A stretch of DNA of 64,000 nt. Source: Neobacillus cucumis (GTDB lineage Bacteria > Bacillota > Bacilli > Bacillales > Cytobacillaceae). Both the position numbers and the translations under genes were made by a program. The notes beneath the pieces are model-generated. The model made no database searches and was not told the DNA's origin. It saw only the letters and a list, made by a program, of their open reading frames with translations. Numbering within the stretch: position 1 is the stretch's first letter; each line of letters starts with the position of its first letter. The stretch is taken from contig NZ_PGVE01000044.1 in NCBI RefSeq assembly GCF_002860255.1, positions 1 through 64,000 on the forward strand. Direction: 5' to 3'. Shown here in pieces: positions 25,111 to 34,421 of this stretch.

Positions 25111-26079
25111 TTATTGAACTTTTTTCACAGAATCTCCTTCAATCAGTGACACATAGATTCTTTCATTTTCAACAGATTCATCGGCCAGTAATTTTAGCAG
25201 ATGTTCAGCTGCCACGGCTCCCCATTTCTGTTCAGAGTAATCGATACTTGCCAGCCTAGGCCGTATATATTGAGACACCTCAATATTATCAAACCCGAAA
25301 ATATGAATATGTTCACCCACACGAAGATTTGTTTTGTCCAAATAGTTATACATGCCAATCGCCATTTCATCATTTAGGCAAAAGACAGCAGCAGGTTCGG
25401 TATATTCGTTCACTATTTGTTCAGCGGCATGTTCACCTGCCGGTTTATTAAAATTGCCGCCAATTTCGGTATATTGAATATGTCCATATCGTTTAACAGC
25501 CTGTCTTGCAGCGTGAAGGCGTTGATTCGCGTCATAAGAGCAATCGGGTCCTGTCACAACATAAAGCTTTTGATGCCCCTTTTCTACTAGGTAATCAATG
25601 GCTAACGTAGCTCCCGCTTTATTATCGAGGAGTACTTGATTAATATTAGGATGATCCAATTCCCGGTCCATCACCACTAATTTATGTCCCCGATTGGCAT
25701 AGTTAATCAATTCCTCACTAGAAAAAGTGACATCTAAAATAATAGCCCCGTCAATCATACGTTCCGGAAGAAACCGATGGGATTCTCTGCCACTGCAAAC
25801 GATAAGTTCATAACCTTTCATGCTTAAAGCTTCCTGCATCCCTTGTAACAGTTGTCCGTAAAAAGCTCCTCCATAATTGGTCAAAAAAACACCAATGATT
25901 TTGGTTTCCTGCTTCTTTAATGAACGAGCCGCTGCATTGGGAATATAATTTAATTCATTGGCAATAGCTAATATTTTGGATGCTGTTTCTTCCGTCACCT
26001 TCGGGTTGCCATTTAAGGCATAGGAAACAGTGGAAATCGAAACGCCAGCCTTTTTAGCAATATCTTTTATACTAACCAC
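25111..26079 (-). CDS. LacI-family repressor of the oligoglucan locus
   Basis: 322 residues. The N-terminal DNA-binding head (VSIKDIAKKAGVSISTVSYALNG), the hinge SYxPNAAARSL-type stretch and a periplasmic-binding-like sensor domain (TKIIGVFLTNYGG onward) are all present. I chose GTG at 26079, six bases after GGGAGAG, which gives the usual LacI N-terminus; the frame to 26109 is less likely. It lies just behind the GH94-type phosphorylase gene. The five GAAACGTTTC boxes at 31701-31990 have the central CG typical of LacI operators and are its likely targets. CcpA could read some of them too. Confidence 0.88.
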   Translation of the reverse strand: MVSIKDIAKKAGVSISTVSYALNGNPKVTEETASKILAIANELNYIPNAAARSLKKQETKIIGVFLTNYGGAFYGQLLQGMQEALSMKGYELIVCSGRESHRFLPERMIDGAIILDVTFSSEELINYANRGHKLVVMDRELDHPNINQVLLDNKAGATLAIDYLVEKGHQKLYVVTGPDCSYDANQRLHAARQAVKRYGHIQYTEIGGNFNKPAGEHAAEQIVNEYTEPAAVFCLNDEMAIGMYNYLDKTNLRVGEHIHIFGFDNIEVSQYIRPRLASIDYSEQKWGAVAAEHLLKLLADESVENERIYVSLIEGDSVKKVQ

Positions 26080-26132
26080 AACGTTCTCTCCCATCAAACC
26101 TTCATACAATCATTATACATCGTCCAGTTCTA

Positions 26133-26169
26133 TAATAAAAAGGCCGCGGTCAACTTCTGACCGCTGGCC
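26133..26169 (-). terminator. Terminator of the phosphorylase gene
   Basis: GGCC-CGGTCA pairs with TGACCG-TGGCC with a one-base bulge and is followed on the minus strand by TTTTTATTATA. It separates the phosphorylase from the LacI gene. Confidence 0.75.
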
Positions 26170-26176
26170 GTCTTCA

Positions 26177-29100
26177 TTACATATAAATTTCAATGGTATT
26201 TTCAGTTTCTGCTAACAGATTTTCAAGCTCTTCACCCGTAATTCTTACTCCCGTCTGACGGTATCGGTTAGCAACTGTTTCAACTGAAGCCTCCTGACCA
26301 TTTACAACCACACGTTTCACAGCCATACCTTCTACATGATACACAAATTTCACCGGCTGATTTTTTACATTGAATCGGAATTCAAGCCCATTAAGGTCTG
26401 GCGGGAGGACTGGGTCAATAATTAAATCGTTTCCTTCCGAACGGATACCAAGACCGTTTGAAATCAACTGGTTCATGTAAATTCCAGGACCACTTGAGTA
26501 AATGCGCCAGCCTCCTTTTACCTGTACAGCGCCTTGACGAAGCTGTTCAAACTGCTCCTGGGCATCATAGCGGGTATTGAACTTCCCATCAGAGCTGCTG
26601 AAGTAGGCGTTGCTTTGTCTGCGCTCTGCATTCGGCACGACTTCCTGAATACCGATTGGATTAATAACCTCTAATCCCTTCCAGACTTCCTCTATCTTAC
26701 CCAGCTTAGCCATCGCTTCAACAAAACGGATATGTGCATGAACATATTGAAGTCCGACTTCCCGGCCGAAATTCGATGCCTGTTCAGCCCGTTTAAAGTG
26801 GGTGCTGACCCCGCCCGCATAGTTGGCAGGACGGTCCATTAAGCGGACACCATCTGGATGATAGAGCTTTTCTTTAATAATTTGATAATGTGATTCCGCA
26901 CTCTCCGGTGTTAAAAGTTCAGAGATAATCCCGCGATTCATTGGAAGAAGACGATAATGAACACCTGTCTTCTCATCAGACGGGTGAAGCATCAATTCGG
27001 CTTCACCTGGCTTTTCCATATAAACAAAGCCAGGAAGGACGTCCGTTTGCAGCATATATTTATTAAAATCGGCTTCAATTCCTTTTGCTAAACCTTGAAG
27101 CGCCTCTGCTTCCGTTTTATCCACTTCCGCCAATTGATGAGAAAGCTGGTTCAAAACCTGATAGGTCAAGGCAACGGTCCAGCCGCTCACCATATATTTC
27201 TTTAAATTCGCATTGGCCGGCTGCAGGGTATCGTCCCAATCGCCATCCCCATATGAGGATAAATAGGTATCATGAATGAAATGACTAGTAATATAAGAAA
27301 TTTCCTTTTTAGCATGTTCATAAATGGTGAATGGTTCTTCGGTAAACTCAAAGCTTCCCTTTTGCGTATAAGGGACCTTTTCATTTAAAATCGCAAAATC
27401 CTTTGTAATTGCCAGATAATCACTTAATACTTTTAATGGCCAGACAATGATGTCGCCATGGCTGTCCTCTTGCTGGATCCGGTAATATTGATCGAACATA
27501 AACCATTGAGGCCAGTTTCCGTCATCTTCATATTGATGGGAATATACGGTCTTAATGATTTCACGAACAGATTCATATTTTTGTGTGGCAAAGAAATATT
27601 CAGTCGGCCCCTGGCAGACATCACGCGTACCCCAGGCTGCGCCGCCGTATTGCTCCAGTCCATGAGGAACAGAGTAATGCACGAGCATATTATGGGTATA
27701 CCACCAGGCTAAGTCATTGAATTTCTCCATTTTTTCATTCAGACTTAATTTGAACCCATTCATTACGGAACGGAAAAATTCACGGTACTTCTCAATTTCT
27801 TCTTCCATTACAATCGTGGGAAATGGCAGTTTTTCACCGTGGAGAAGACCCTGAATGGTCATCGTCCATTCGGAAGTTTTGCCTAGTTCAACAACAAGCA
27901 AAGAAGCTTCTGCGAAACGTTGTTCGTCTTTAATGGCCGCCTCTGCACCCGTCACTTGCATGCGATACTGAAGATGAGGGTAAACTTTAGCACTATCAGA
28001 ATGATCTTCGGCAAAAACAGAAATAACCGGGCCTGCTGCTTCAAATTTGAATCCTGTCACATATTCGTTATTATTCATCGAAACCTGATTCGTTATCAGG
28101 TAACGATAACACTGGCCGCTTGTTGAACGCACCGTTAATTGCAATTCAGGTGTATCTACTGTCGTCAAGTTGGTAATGACGAACATTTCATCAGCCGTTT
28201 TATAATACCAGCGGGCATAGTTAAAGCCAAGCTCAAACAACGACGGCATAGTCAAAAGGTGAAAAACACCGTCGATTTCTACATAAATCCGCTGACCGGA
28301 TGTTTTCATTACGTTCAAGGCGTTTCTTGCATTGGTCAACATTTTATTATTAGAAGTATTTCCGACAACGACCTGGGAGTTAAAAATCCCGTACATATAA
28401 GAGGTAGTAGTTAACACATCTTCCCGCATTTGTGCATTTTGTCCGGTCATGAGAATGTGACCATGCGGACGCTCTACCACCAGTTCTTTTTCTTTTAAAA
28501 CTACATGTTCATGGGTATCAGTGAAGAATGATAACAATGTTTCACCTTCCCGTTCCTCCTGGTGGCGATTCGGGAATAAACCATCGATTTCTTCTGCCTT
28601 CATCGAAATCGTTTGTAACGGGCTGCCGAAAGATAACGCCATCTCAACCGGTTCAACACTCACAGCAGTCAGTTGATCCTGTGATTCCACCTGCTCCCAT
28701 GCATCCATTACCTCTGTTTGAAACTCTAAATCGGTAATCGCTTCAGTATGATTTTCTTTAAAAAGGCTATAGAAAACAAACCGGGCTTCTCCTGCTAATT
28801 GGATCCTCTCTGACTGAAGGGCAGTATAAGCAAATTCGTATTGATACACTTCATTCGCAAGCTGCTCCTTTGATAAAATCTCAGGCTCATTGGTTTCTTT
28901 ATAGGAAAGACCGAAAAATTGAAAGCCGTCCGTAGAATAACCGGCTGCTTTTGTTAAAACACCCTGCTGCATATACGGGAACATTCCGCCCTGCGGCTGG
29001 TTTTGCCTTGAGCAGACGACGTAGCCTTTTTGAGCATCATCAAAAACCTTATGGTCGATATACTGAGATAAAAAGGCTTCATTGGTACGAACGGCCCCTT

Positions 29101-29491
29101 TTTCGGCGATTCCTAAATCTTGTCCGTAAATAACATCCACTTCAACGTCCTGGCCTTTTACCGTCACATCCCAGAACCAGATTCCTTGTTCCGTTAAGCA
29201 AAAGACAACCTTATACTCGATCCCTTGTACATTCCCCTCTGAAATGACACTTGTTCCGTTATAGCTGACCTTGCTGTTTGAACGGACCCCTAGCATTGGG
29301 AAAGCTTTAATCTTTCCTCCTTCATGGATGCGCAAATAAAGATTATTTAATGAACCATCAATCGGATTGGCCATCCATTGATTAAGCATGATATTTTTAT
29401 GTGTCGCATCAAAAAGATCCCCGGTATTTAAAAAGGTAAATTGATATTCCCCTGATTTAATTTGAAATTTCGAATCTGTCATAGTTGTCAT
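26177..29491 (-). CDS. GH94-type oligoglucan phosphorylase (probable 1,2-beta-oligoglucan phosphorylase)
   Basis: 1104 residues, cytoplasmic. A long N-terminal beta-sandwich half precedes an (alpha/alpha)6 catalytic domain from about 590, with AAWGTRDVCQGP (618-629), EDDGNWPQWF (655-664) and the catalytic-acid motif GDGDWDDTLQP (748-758). Length and layout fit the clade of the Listeria innocua sophorooligosaccharide phosphorylase, in which the phosphorylase, a GH3 enzyme, a binding protein and two permeases are neighbours, as here. It would convert beta-1,2-glucans plus phosphate to glucose 1-phosphate. A beta-1,3-specific phosphorylase (GH149/GH161) has similar length and cannot be excluded by eye. 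ATG at 29491 follows AGGAG. Confidence 0.75.
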   Translation of the reverse strand: MTTMTDSKFQIKSGEYQFTFLNTGDLFDATHKNIMLNQWMANPIDGSLNNLYLRIHEGGKIKAFPMLGVRSNSKVSYNGTSVISEGNVQGIEYKVVFCLTEQGIWFWDVTVKGQDVEVDVIYGQDLGIAEKGAVRTNEAFLSQYIDHKVFDDAQKGYVVCSRQNQPQGGMFPYMQQGVLTKAAGYSTDGFQFFGLSYKETNEPEILSKEQLANEVYQYEFAYTALQSERIQLAGEARFVFYSLFKENHTEAITDLEFQTEVMDAWEQVESQDQLTAVSVEPVEMALSFGSPLQTISMKAEEIDGLFPNRHQEEREGETLLSFFTDTHEHVVLKEKELVVERPHGHILMTGQNAQMREDVLTTTSYMYGIFNSQVVVGNTSNNKMLTNARNALNVMKTSGQRIYVEIDGVFHLLTMPSLFELGFNYARWYYKTADEMFVITNLTTVDTPELQLTVRSTSGQCYRYLITNQVSMNNNEYVTGFKFEAAGPVISVFAEDHSDSAKVYPHLQYRMQVTGAEAAIKDEQRFAEASLLVVELGKTSEWTMTIQGLLHGEKLPFPTIVMEEEIEKYREFFRSVMNGFKLSLNEKMEKFNDLAWWYTHNMLVHYSVPHGLEQYGGAAWGTRDVCQGPTEYFFATQKYESVREIIKTVYSHQYEDDGNWPQWFMFDQYYRIQQEDSHGDIIVWPLKVLSDYLAITKDFAILNEKVPYTQKGSFEFTEEPFTIYEHAKKEISYITSHFIHDTYLSSYGDGDWDDTLQPANANLKKYMVSGWTVALTYQVLNQLSHQLAEVDKTEAEALQGLAKGIEADFNKYMLQTDVLPGFVYMEKPGEAELMLHPSDEKTGVHYRLLPMNRGIISELLTPESAESHYQIIKEKLYHPDGVRLMDRPANYAGGVSTHFKRAEQASNFGREVGLQYVHAHIRFVEAMAKLGKIEEVWKGLEVINPIGIQEVVPNAERRQSNAYFSSSDGKFNTRYDAQEQFEQLRQGAVQVKGGWRIYSSGPGIYMNQLISNGLGIRSEGNDLIIDPVLPPDLNGLEFRFNVKNQPVKFVYHVEGMAVKRVVVNGQEASVETVANRYRQTGVRITGEELENLLAETENTIEIYM

Positions 29492-29508
29492 TATTTTCTC
29501 CTCACTTA

Positions 29509-31668
29509 CTATTTCAATAATTTGAAAGAAAAAGTGGTTACATTTTGACTGTCAGGACCAATATAAGCTTCAAAGCTTCCCTGGTCACTTGTGAATTGTA
29601 GATCTGAATGATAGTACCTTAATTGTTCTTCCCTGATCGTAAAGGTGATTTCCTTTGATTCCCCTGGCTGCAAGGTAATTTTTTCATAATCCTTTAACTC
29701 TTTAACAGGGCGGACCACTTCTCCGGAAAGGTCCCGGATGTATAGTTGAACAACCTCTTCCCCGGCAACTTCTCCGGTATTCGTAACAACTCCTGTTAAG
29801 GTTAAAGAATGGTCAGAGGTTAATGTATCTGATGATAATTTAAAATCTGTACAGGTAAAGGTTGTGTAGCTTAGGCCAAAACCAAATGGAAGCAACGGTT
29901 CATTTGGAATATCCAAATACTGAGATAAATAGCGCTCCTTCACATCCGGATTCAATTTTGGCCGTCCAGTGTTATAGCCATTATAATAAACAGGTACCTG
30001 CCCAACCGAATAAGGGAAAGACATCGTCAATTTTCCTGAAGGATTGGCGTCACCAAACAGAATATCGGCAACAGCCGCACCGCCTTCCGTACCCGGATAC
30101 CAGGCTTCCAGCACCGCATCGGTCTGGTCGATGACTCCGTGTAAATCTAATGGGCGTCCGTTAAACAAGACGGCTACCATTGGTTTGCCCAGCTGTTTCA
30201 GTCTGGATACGAGAACAAGCTGACTTTCCGGTAAGCGGATATCGGCACGGCATCCTGCCTCCCCGCTCATTTCTGAATCTTCCCCTAATGCTAAAACAAT
30301 CACATCTGCATCCAGGGCTGATTTCACAGCTGCCTCCAGCTGTTCCTCTGTCACCGTTTCGATATCACAGCCCTTTGCAATCGTGAGAGCTCTTGTTTTT
30401 GGTAAAAGCCCCTCGGCAAGTTGGATGGCCTCTTCCTTAGAACCCCTCCATGACCATGGGCCTAAAATATCCCCGCTTTCTCCAAACGGACCAATCAAAG
30501 CAATTTTCTGCTCCCTTTTTAACGGAAGGACATTTTCATTTTTTAATAGTACAACTGACTTCGTTGCCAGCTCTCTTGAAATCTGGCGATGTTCCTTACT
30601 CATAATTACTTCTTGTTCAAGGTTTACGTCTGCTCCGCGATAAGGATTTTCAAAAAGCCCTAATTTTTGTTTAAGCTGTAAGATACGGAGGACCGCTTCA
30701 TCAATCACCGCTTCGTCCACTTCATTCGTTTCGACGAGCTGCTTTAAATTCTTCACATAGCAGGCAGTCATCATTTCAATATCAACACCGGCATGGATCG
30801 CTTTGACAGCCGCCTCTTTTTCATCCTCCGCCACACCGTGCGGGATCAACTCTTTTACAGCGCCCCAGTCAGAAATCACGACGCCGTCGAAGTTCCATTC
30901 CCCTCTTAGTAAATCGCGCATTAACCATTTATTCCCACTTGGCGGTATGCCGTCAACGGTATTAAACGACGTCATAACCATTTCACAGCCTTCATCTAAT
31001 GCCGCTTTATAGGCCGGTAAATAAGATTCGCGTAATTGCCGCTCTGACATATTAACAGTATTATAATCTCGTCCGCCTTCCGGTGCGCCATATGCCGCAA
31101 AGTGTTTGACACAAGCTGCCACCCGGCTGGCGTCTTCTTCTAAATTATCACCCTGAAAACCTCTTACAAACGCCCGAGCAAATTCACTATTTAAATATGG
31201 ATCTTCACCGGTAGACTCCATGACCCTGCCCCAGCGCGGGTCGCGAACTAAATCTACCATTGGTGCAAAGGTTACATGTACACCGGACACGGCTGCTTCC
31301 TTCGCCGCAATTTCAGCGCTTTTCTCAGCCAGCTCTAAATCCCATGAGCAGCCAATCGCCAACGGCACTGGAAAAATCGTTTTATACCCATGGACAACAT
31401 CCGCCATAAATAATAGTGGAATACCGAGGCGATTCGTTTTCAAATACTCCTCTTGAATCCGGATCACATCCTCCGCTCCGGAAACCCCGAGTACGGATCC
31501 GCTGTTTTCAATGTCTGCAGGCGTAATCCCCATCTCAGCCATTGGCCCGGTAATTTCGCCATTATCTTTTGATCCTTTATAAAAAGGACCGGCCAACTGA
31601 AGAAGCTGAGCAATTTTTTCATCTAATGTCATCTGTTCTAGAAGAGACGTTAATTGTGGTTCAACCAT
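29509..31668 (-). CDS. GH3 beta-glucosidase, intracellular
   Basis: 719 residues. Domains in order are the GH3 N-terminal barrel (DVVHGYKTIFPVPL; KHFAAYG; nucleophile Asp in VISDWGAV), the alpha/beta sandwich (LALGEDSEMSGEAG region, carrying the acid/base side) and a C-terminal fibronectin III-like domain from about 630. There is no signal peptide. It is 17 bases upstream of the phosphorylase gene in the same operon, so it probably trims the same glucooligosaccharides, as lin1840 does in Listeria (recalled comparison). Transcription starts in the operator-rich divergent region. Confidence 0.9.
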   Translation of the reverse strand: MVEPQLTSLLEQMTLDEKIAQLLQLAGPFYKGSKDNGEITGPMAEMGITPADIENSGSVLGVSGAEDVIRIQEEYLKTNRLGIPLLFMADVVHGYKTIFPVPLAIGCSWDLELAEKSAEIAAKEAAVSGVHVTFAPMVDLVRDPRWGRVMESTGEDPYLNSEFARAFVRGFQGDNLEEDASRVAACVKHFAAYGAPEGGRDYNTVNMSERQLRESYLPAYKAALDEGCEMVMTSFNTVDGIPPSGNKWLMRDLLRGEWNFDGVVISDWGAVKELIPHGVAEDEKEAAVKAIHAGVDIEMMTACYVKNLKQLVETNEVDEAVIDEAVLRILQLKQKLGLFENPYRGADVNLEQEVIMSKEHRQISRELATKSVVLLKNENVLPLKREQKIALIGPFGESGDILGPWSWRGSKEEAIQLAEGLLPKTRALTIAKGCDIETVTEEQLEAAVKSALDADVIVLALGEDSEMSGEAGCRADIRLPESQLVLVSRLKQLGKPMVAVLFNGRPLDLHGVIDQTDAVLEAWYPGTEGGAAVADILFGDANPSGKLTMSFPYSVGQVPVYYNGYNTGRPKLNPDVKERYLSQYLDIPNEPLLPFGFGLSYTTFTCTDFKLSSDTLTSDHSLTLTGVVTNTGEVAGEEVVQLYIRDLSGEVVRPVKELKDYEKITLQPGESKEITFTIREEQLRYYHSDLQFTSDQGSFEAYIGPDSQNVTTFSFKLLK

Positions 31669-31731
31669 TATGAATCCTCCATTTATATCATTCTATTATA
31701 TAGAAACGTTTCGATTGCTGATACATTGGAT

Positions 31732-31745
31732 TATAAGCGCTTCCT
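31732..31745. promoter_or_regulatory. cre-like site of the GH3 operon
   Basis: TATAAGCGCTTCCT matches TGWAARCGYTWNCW at 13 of 14 positions. It differs from the five palindromes and probably binds CcpA. Confidence 0.5.
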
Positions 31746-31849
31746 TAAATATAGTCAATGTAATTTCGAAACGTTTCTATAAATAAATCTTTTTTCCAAA
31801 TCTATATAATGAAGATTTATAAAACTAGTAAAAAAAATTAAAAAAGTAG

Positions 31850-31878
31850 TTGAAACCGATTACACCATCCCTTATAAT
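31850..31878 (+). promoter_or_regulatory. Sigma-A promoter of the ABC importer operon
   Basis: TTGAAA (31850-31855), 17 bases, TATAAT (31873-31878). The expected start site coincides with the third operator box, leaving a leader of about 280 bases before the binding-protein gene. Confidence 0.75.
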
Positions 31879-32167
31879 TGCCTTATCGAAACGTTTCACA
31901 ATCAAAATTCTTAAAATCCTTAAGTTTTTATCGAAACGTTTCTCTATTAGAAGTTTCATTATTTTTTTAAGTAAAATCGAAACGTTTCTCTAAAAGGAGG
32001 TATCCTACTAAACCAGGATCATATCAATATATTTATATACCAATAGTAAGTTTTTGCTGGCAGTCCTTGTTCTATTAATAATTTATTAATACAATAAGCA
32101 AGTACTGTTATTTACAAAAAATATCCAAACTATTACAAAAGCCAATAAATTATTGGAGGATACTAAA

Positions 32168-33430
32168 ATGAAATTTTTAAGTAAAAAAGTTGCAACTGTA
32201 GCTTTATTAGGATCACTAGTGGTTTCTGGTGCTCTGGCAGGATGTTCATCATCAAGCTCTTCATCTTCAAGTAAAGATGGCCAAACAACCATCACTGTTT
32301 GGGGTATGGGGGAAGAAGCAAAATCATTACCAAAAATCGCAAAAGAATTTGAAAAAGAAAATCCAAAGATTCATGTCCAAGTTCAAGCACTTCCATGGGA
32401 TAAAGCTCATGACAAGCTTTTAACCGCAGTAGCTTCTAAACAAGGCCCGGATGTTGTGCAGATGGGTACTACATGGATTCCGGAGTTTGCTTCAGCAGGC
32501 TCATTAATGGACTTATCATCCGCGGCAGATAAATATCCTGAACTTGCTGCTGATAACTTCTTTGACGGTTCCGTTCAAACAACAAAAGTTGATAATAAAG
32601 TAGTCGGGGTGCCTTGGTATATCGATACTCGCGTTCTTTATTACCGTACTGACTTATTGAAAAAAGTCGGTTATGACCAGGCACCAAAAACGTGGGAAGA
32701 GTTAAGTGATGCGGCTAAAAAACTTAAGGCACGCGGAGGTAATAACTACGGAATCAGCATTGATGCGAATGAGCAAAGCTTGTCCTTCATGCTTGCCCGT
32801 CAAAATGGTTCACAATTACTTGATGGAAACAAACCTCTATTTAATCAGAAAGAATTTGTTGATGCAGTTAAATACATGGATAGTTTCTTCAAAAACGGTT
32901 CGGCTCCTAAAAATGATATCGGTTTAGATGCGGTCGCAGCATTTAAAGGGGATGGGATTGTTCCAATGTTCATCAGCGGACCATGGATGGTTAAAATCAT
33001 TAATGATCAAGCCCCTGAATTAAAAGGGAAATGGGCAACAGCCGTTCTTCCTGCCAAAGAAAATAACATTTCAGCACTTGGCGGATCTGACCTGTCTGTT
33101 TTCCAATATACAAAGCATAAAGATGCAGCACTTAAATTTGTCGCTTATATGAGTAAACCAGAAACCCAACTTGAATGGTTAAAATTAGTAAACGCAATGC
33201 CTGCAAATAAGAAGGCATGGGAAGATCCAGCATTACAAAATGATCCAAACCTAAAAGTGTTCGGTGAACAAATGAAAAATTCCCAGCCTGTACCAGTAAT
33301 TCAACAATGGGAACAAATTGCTCAAGCATTCTTAAAGAGCAATGAACAAATTTTCCGCGGCGGTGCAGATGTTCAAAAAACAATGGATGACTTTAACCAA
33401 AAGGCTGAGGAAATTTTAAGTAAGAAATAA
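32168..33430 (+). CDS. ABC sugar-binding lipoprotein (oligoglucan importer)
   Basis: 420 residues. A lipoprotein signal peptide with lipobox LAGC (Cys26) is followed by a serine-rich linker and a family 1 extracellular binding domain (ITVWGMGEEAKSLPKIAKEFEKENP onward). I chose ATG at 32168 after TTGGAGG; the frame to 32153 starts upstream of that site. It is the first gene of the importer operon divergent from the GH3 and phosphorylase genes. It corresponds by position to the Listeria sophorooligosaccharide-binding protein. A strong hairpin after it should give more binding protein than permease. Confidence 0.9.
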   Translation: MKFLSKKVATVALLGSLVVSGALAGCSSSSSSSSSKDGQTTITVWGMGEEAKSLPKIAKEFEKENPKIHVQVQALPWDKAHDKLLTAVASKQGPDVVQMGTTWIPEFASAGSLMDLSSAADKYPELAADNFFDGSVQTTKVDNKVVGVPWYIDTRVLYYRTDLLKKVGYDQAPKTWEELSDAAKKLKARGGNNYGISIDANEQSLSFMLARQNGSQLLDGNKPLFNQKEFVDAVKYMDSFFKNGSAPKNDIGLDAVAAFKGDGIVPMFISGPWMVKIINDQAPELKGKWATAVLPAKENNISALGGSDLSVFQYTKHKDAALKFVAYMSKPETQLEWLKLVNAMPANKKAWEDPALQNDPNLKVFGEQMKNSQPVPVIQQWEQIAQAFLKSNEQIFRGGADVQKTMDDFNQKAEEILSKK

Positions 33431-33448
33431 GAAACCTGCAGAAAAACG

Positions 33449-33486
33449 TTAGCATTCACCTATTAAAATAGGTGAATGCTAAGTTT
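33449..33486 (+). terminator. Intercistronic hairpin between binding protein and permeases
   Basis: A 16-bp perfect stem (33449-33464 with 33467-33482) followed by GTTTTA. It lies inside the operon, so it probably ends part of the transcripts and protects the upstream message. Confidence 0.8.
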
Positions 33487-33532
33487 TATCAGGAGTTGTC
33501 CTATATTGGGGTTTGTGAAGGAAGGGACTGTT

Positions 33533-34411
33533 ATGAAGAAAAGTAAAACACCATATTTTTTTATTGCTCCAACCCTTATTTTATTAACGTTGTTTTCCAT
33601 TTTGCCTATTTTTATTGCACTTATCATCAGTTTCACAGATATCAATATCGTCGGACTAGCCGATTATTCGAAGATTAACTTTATTGGTTTTGACAATTAT
33701 AAAGAGGTTGTAAAAGATCCGATTTTTTTAAAGTCCATATTTAATACGTTGTTTTATGTAGTATTCGGAGTTCCATTGGTTATCATCCTGTCATTGGGAG
33801 TGGCCCTTCTGATCAACTTTGGAAAGGCACGAATCTTTAAGGCATTCCGCGTTATTTTTTATATGCCTTCCATTACTAACGTGGTAGCGGTTGCGGTAGT
33901 CTGGAGCTATCTTTATAATCCTCAATTAGGTCTGTTCAACTATTTATTAAAACTCGTTCACTTGCCGCCTGTTCCTTGGCTGCAGGACCCTATTATGGCG
34001 AAAATATCACTAATTGCTTTAGCATTGTGGAGAGCAATCGGTGTGAATATGATTATCTTTTTAGCTGCAATCCAAGGTATACCAAAAACGTACTATGAAG
34101 CGGCACAGCTTGATGGTGCAAATTCATGGAAACAACTGACAAAAATCACTGTCCCATTATTGCGGCATGCCATTTTCTTCGTATCGATCACAACCATGAT
34201 TGGCTGGCTGCAATTTTTCGAAGAACCATTTGTCATGACAAACGGCGGGCCGCTTGATAGTACGACGTCAGTAGCACTCTTTATTTATCATAACGGTTTC
34301 CAACTTAGTAATTTTGGCTACGCTGCAGCTGGTTCGTTCATTTTGTTTATTACCATTATCATTATTACATTGGTTCAATTTAAATTTCAAAATAAGAATG
34401 TAGATTATTGA
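33533..34411 (+). CDS. ABC importer permease 1 (MalF type)
   Basis: 292 residues with six membrane segments. The ATPase-contact EAA loop reads YYEAAQLDGANSWKQ, typical of sugar importer permeases. I chose ATG at 33533 after GGAAGGGA; the longer frame runs back through the hairpin. The second permease follows ten bases later. No ATP-binding gene is present, so a shared MsmX-type ATPase encoded elsewhere is expected. Confidence 0.9.
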   Translation: MKKSKTPYFFIAPTLILLTLFSILPIFIALIISFTDINIVGLADYSKINFIGFDNYKEVVKDPIFLKSIFNTLFYVVFGVPLVIILSLGVALLINFGKARIFKAFRVIFYMPSITNVVAVAVVWSYLYNPQLGLFNYLLKLVHLPPVPWLQDPIMAKISLIALALWRAIGVNMIIFLAAIQGIPKTYYEAAQLDGANSWKQLTKITVPLLRHAIFFVSITTMIGWLQFFEEPFVMTNGGPLDSTTSVALFIYHNGFQLSNFGYAAAGSFILFITIIIITLVQFKFQNKNVDY

Positions 34412-34421
34412 GGTGAAGCCA

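Larger units (their letters stand above)
31701..31990. promoter_or_regulatory. Five GAAACGTTTC operator boxes in the divergent region
   Basis: The perfect 10-bp palindrome GAAACGTTTC occurs at 31703-31712, 31768-31777, 31888-31897, 31933-31942 and 31979-31988. Four copies are preceded by TC. The first overlaps the spacer behind a TATAAT box for the GH3 operon (31695-31700, minus). The third sits at the expected start of the ABC operon transcript. Their number and placement fit tight control by the LacI-type repressor, probably with DNA looping (inference). Confidence 0.85.
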
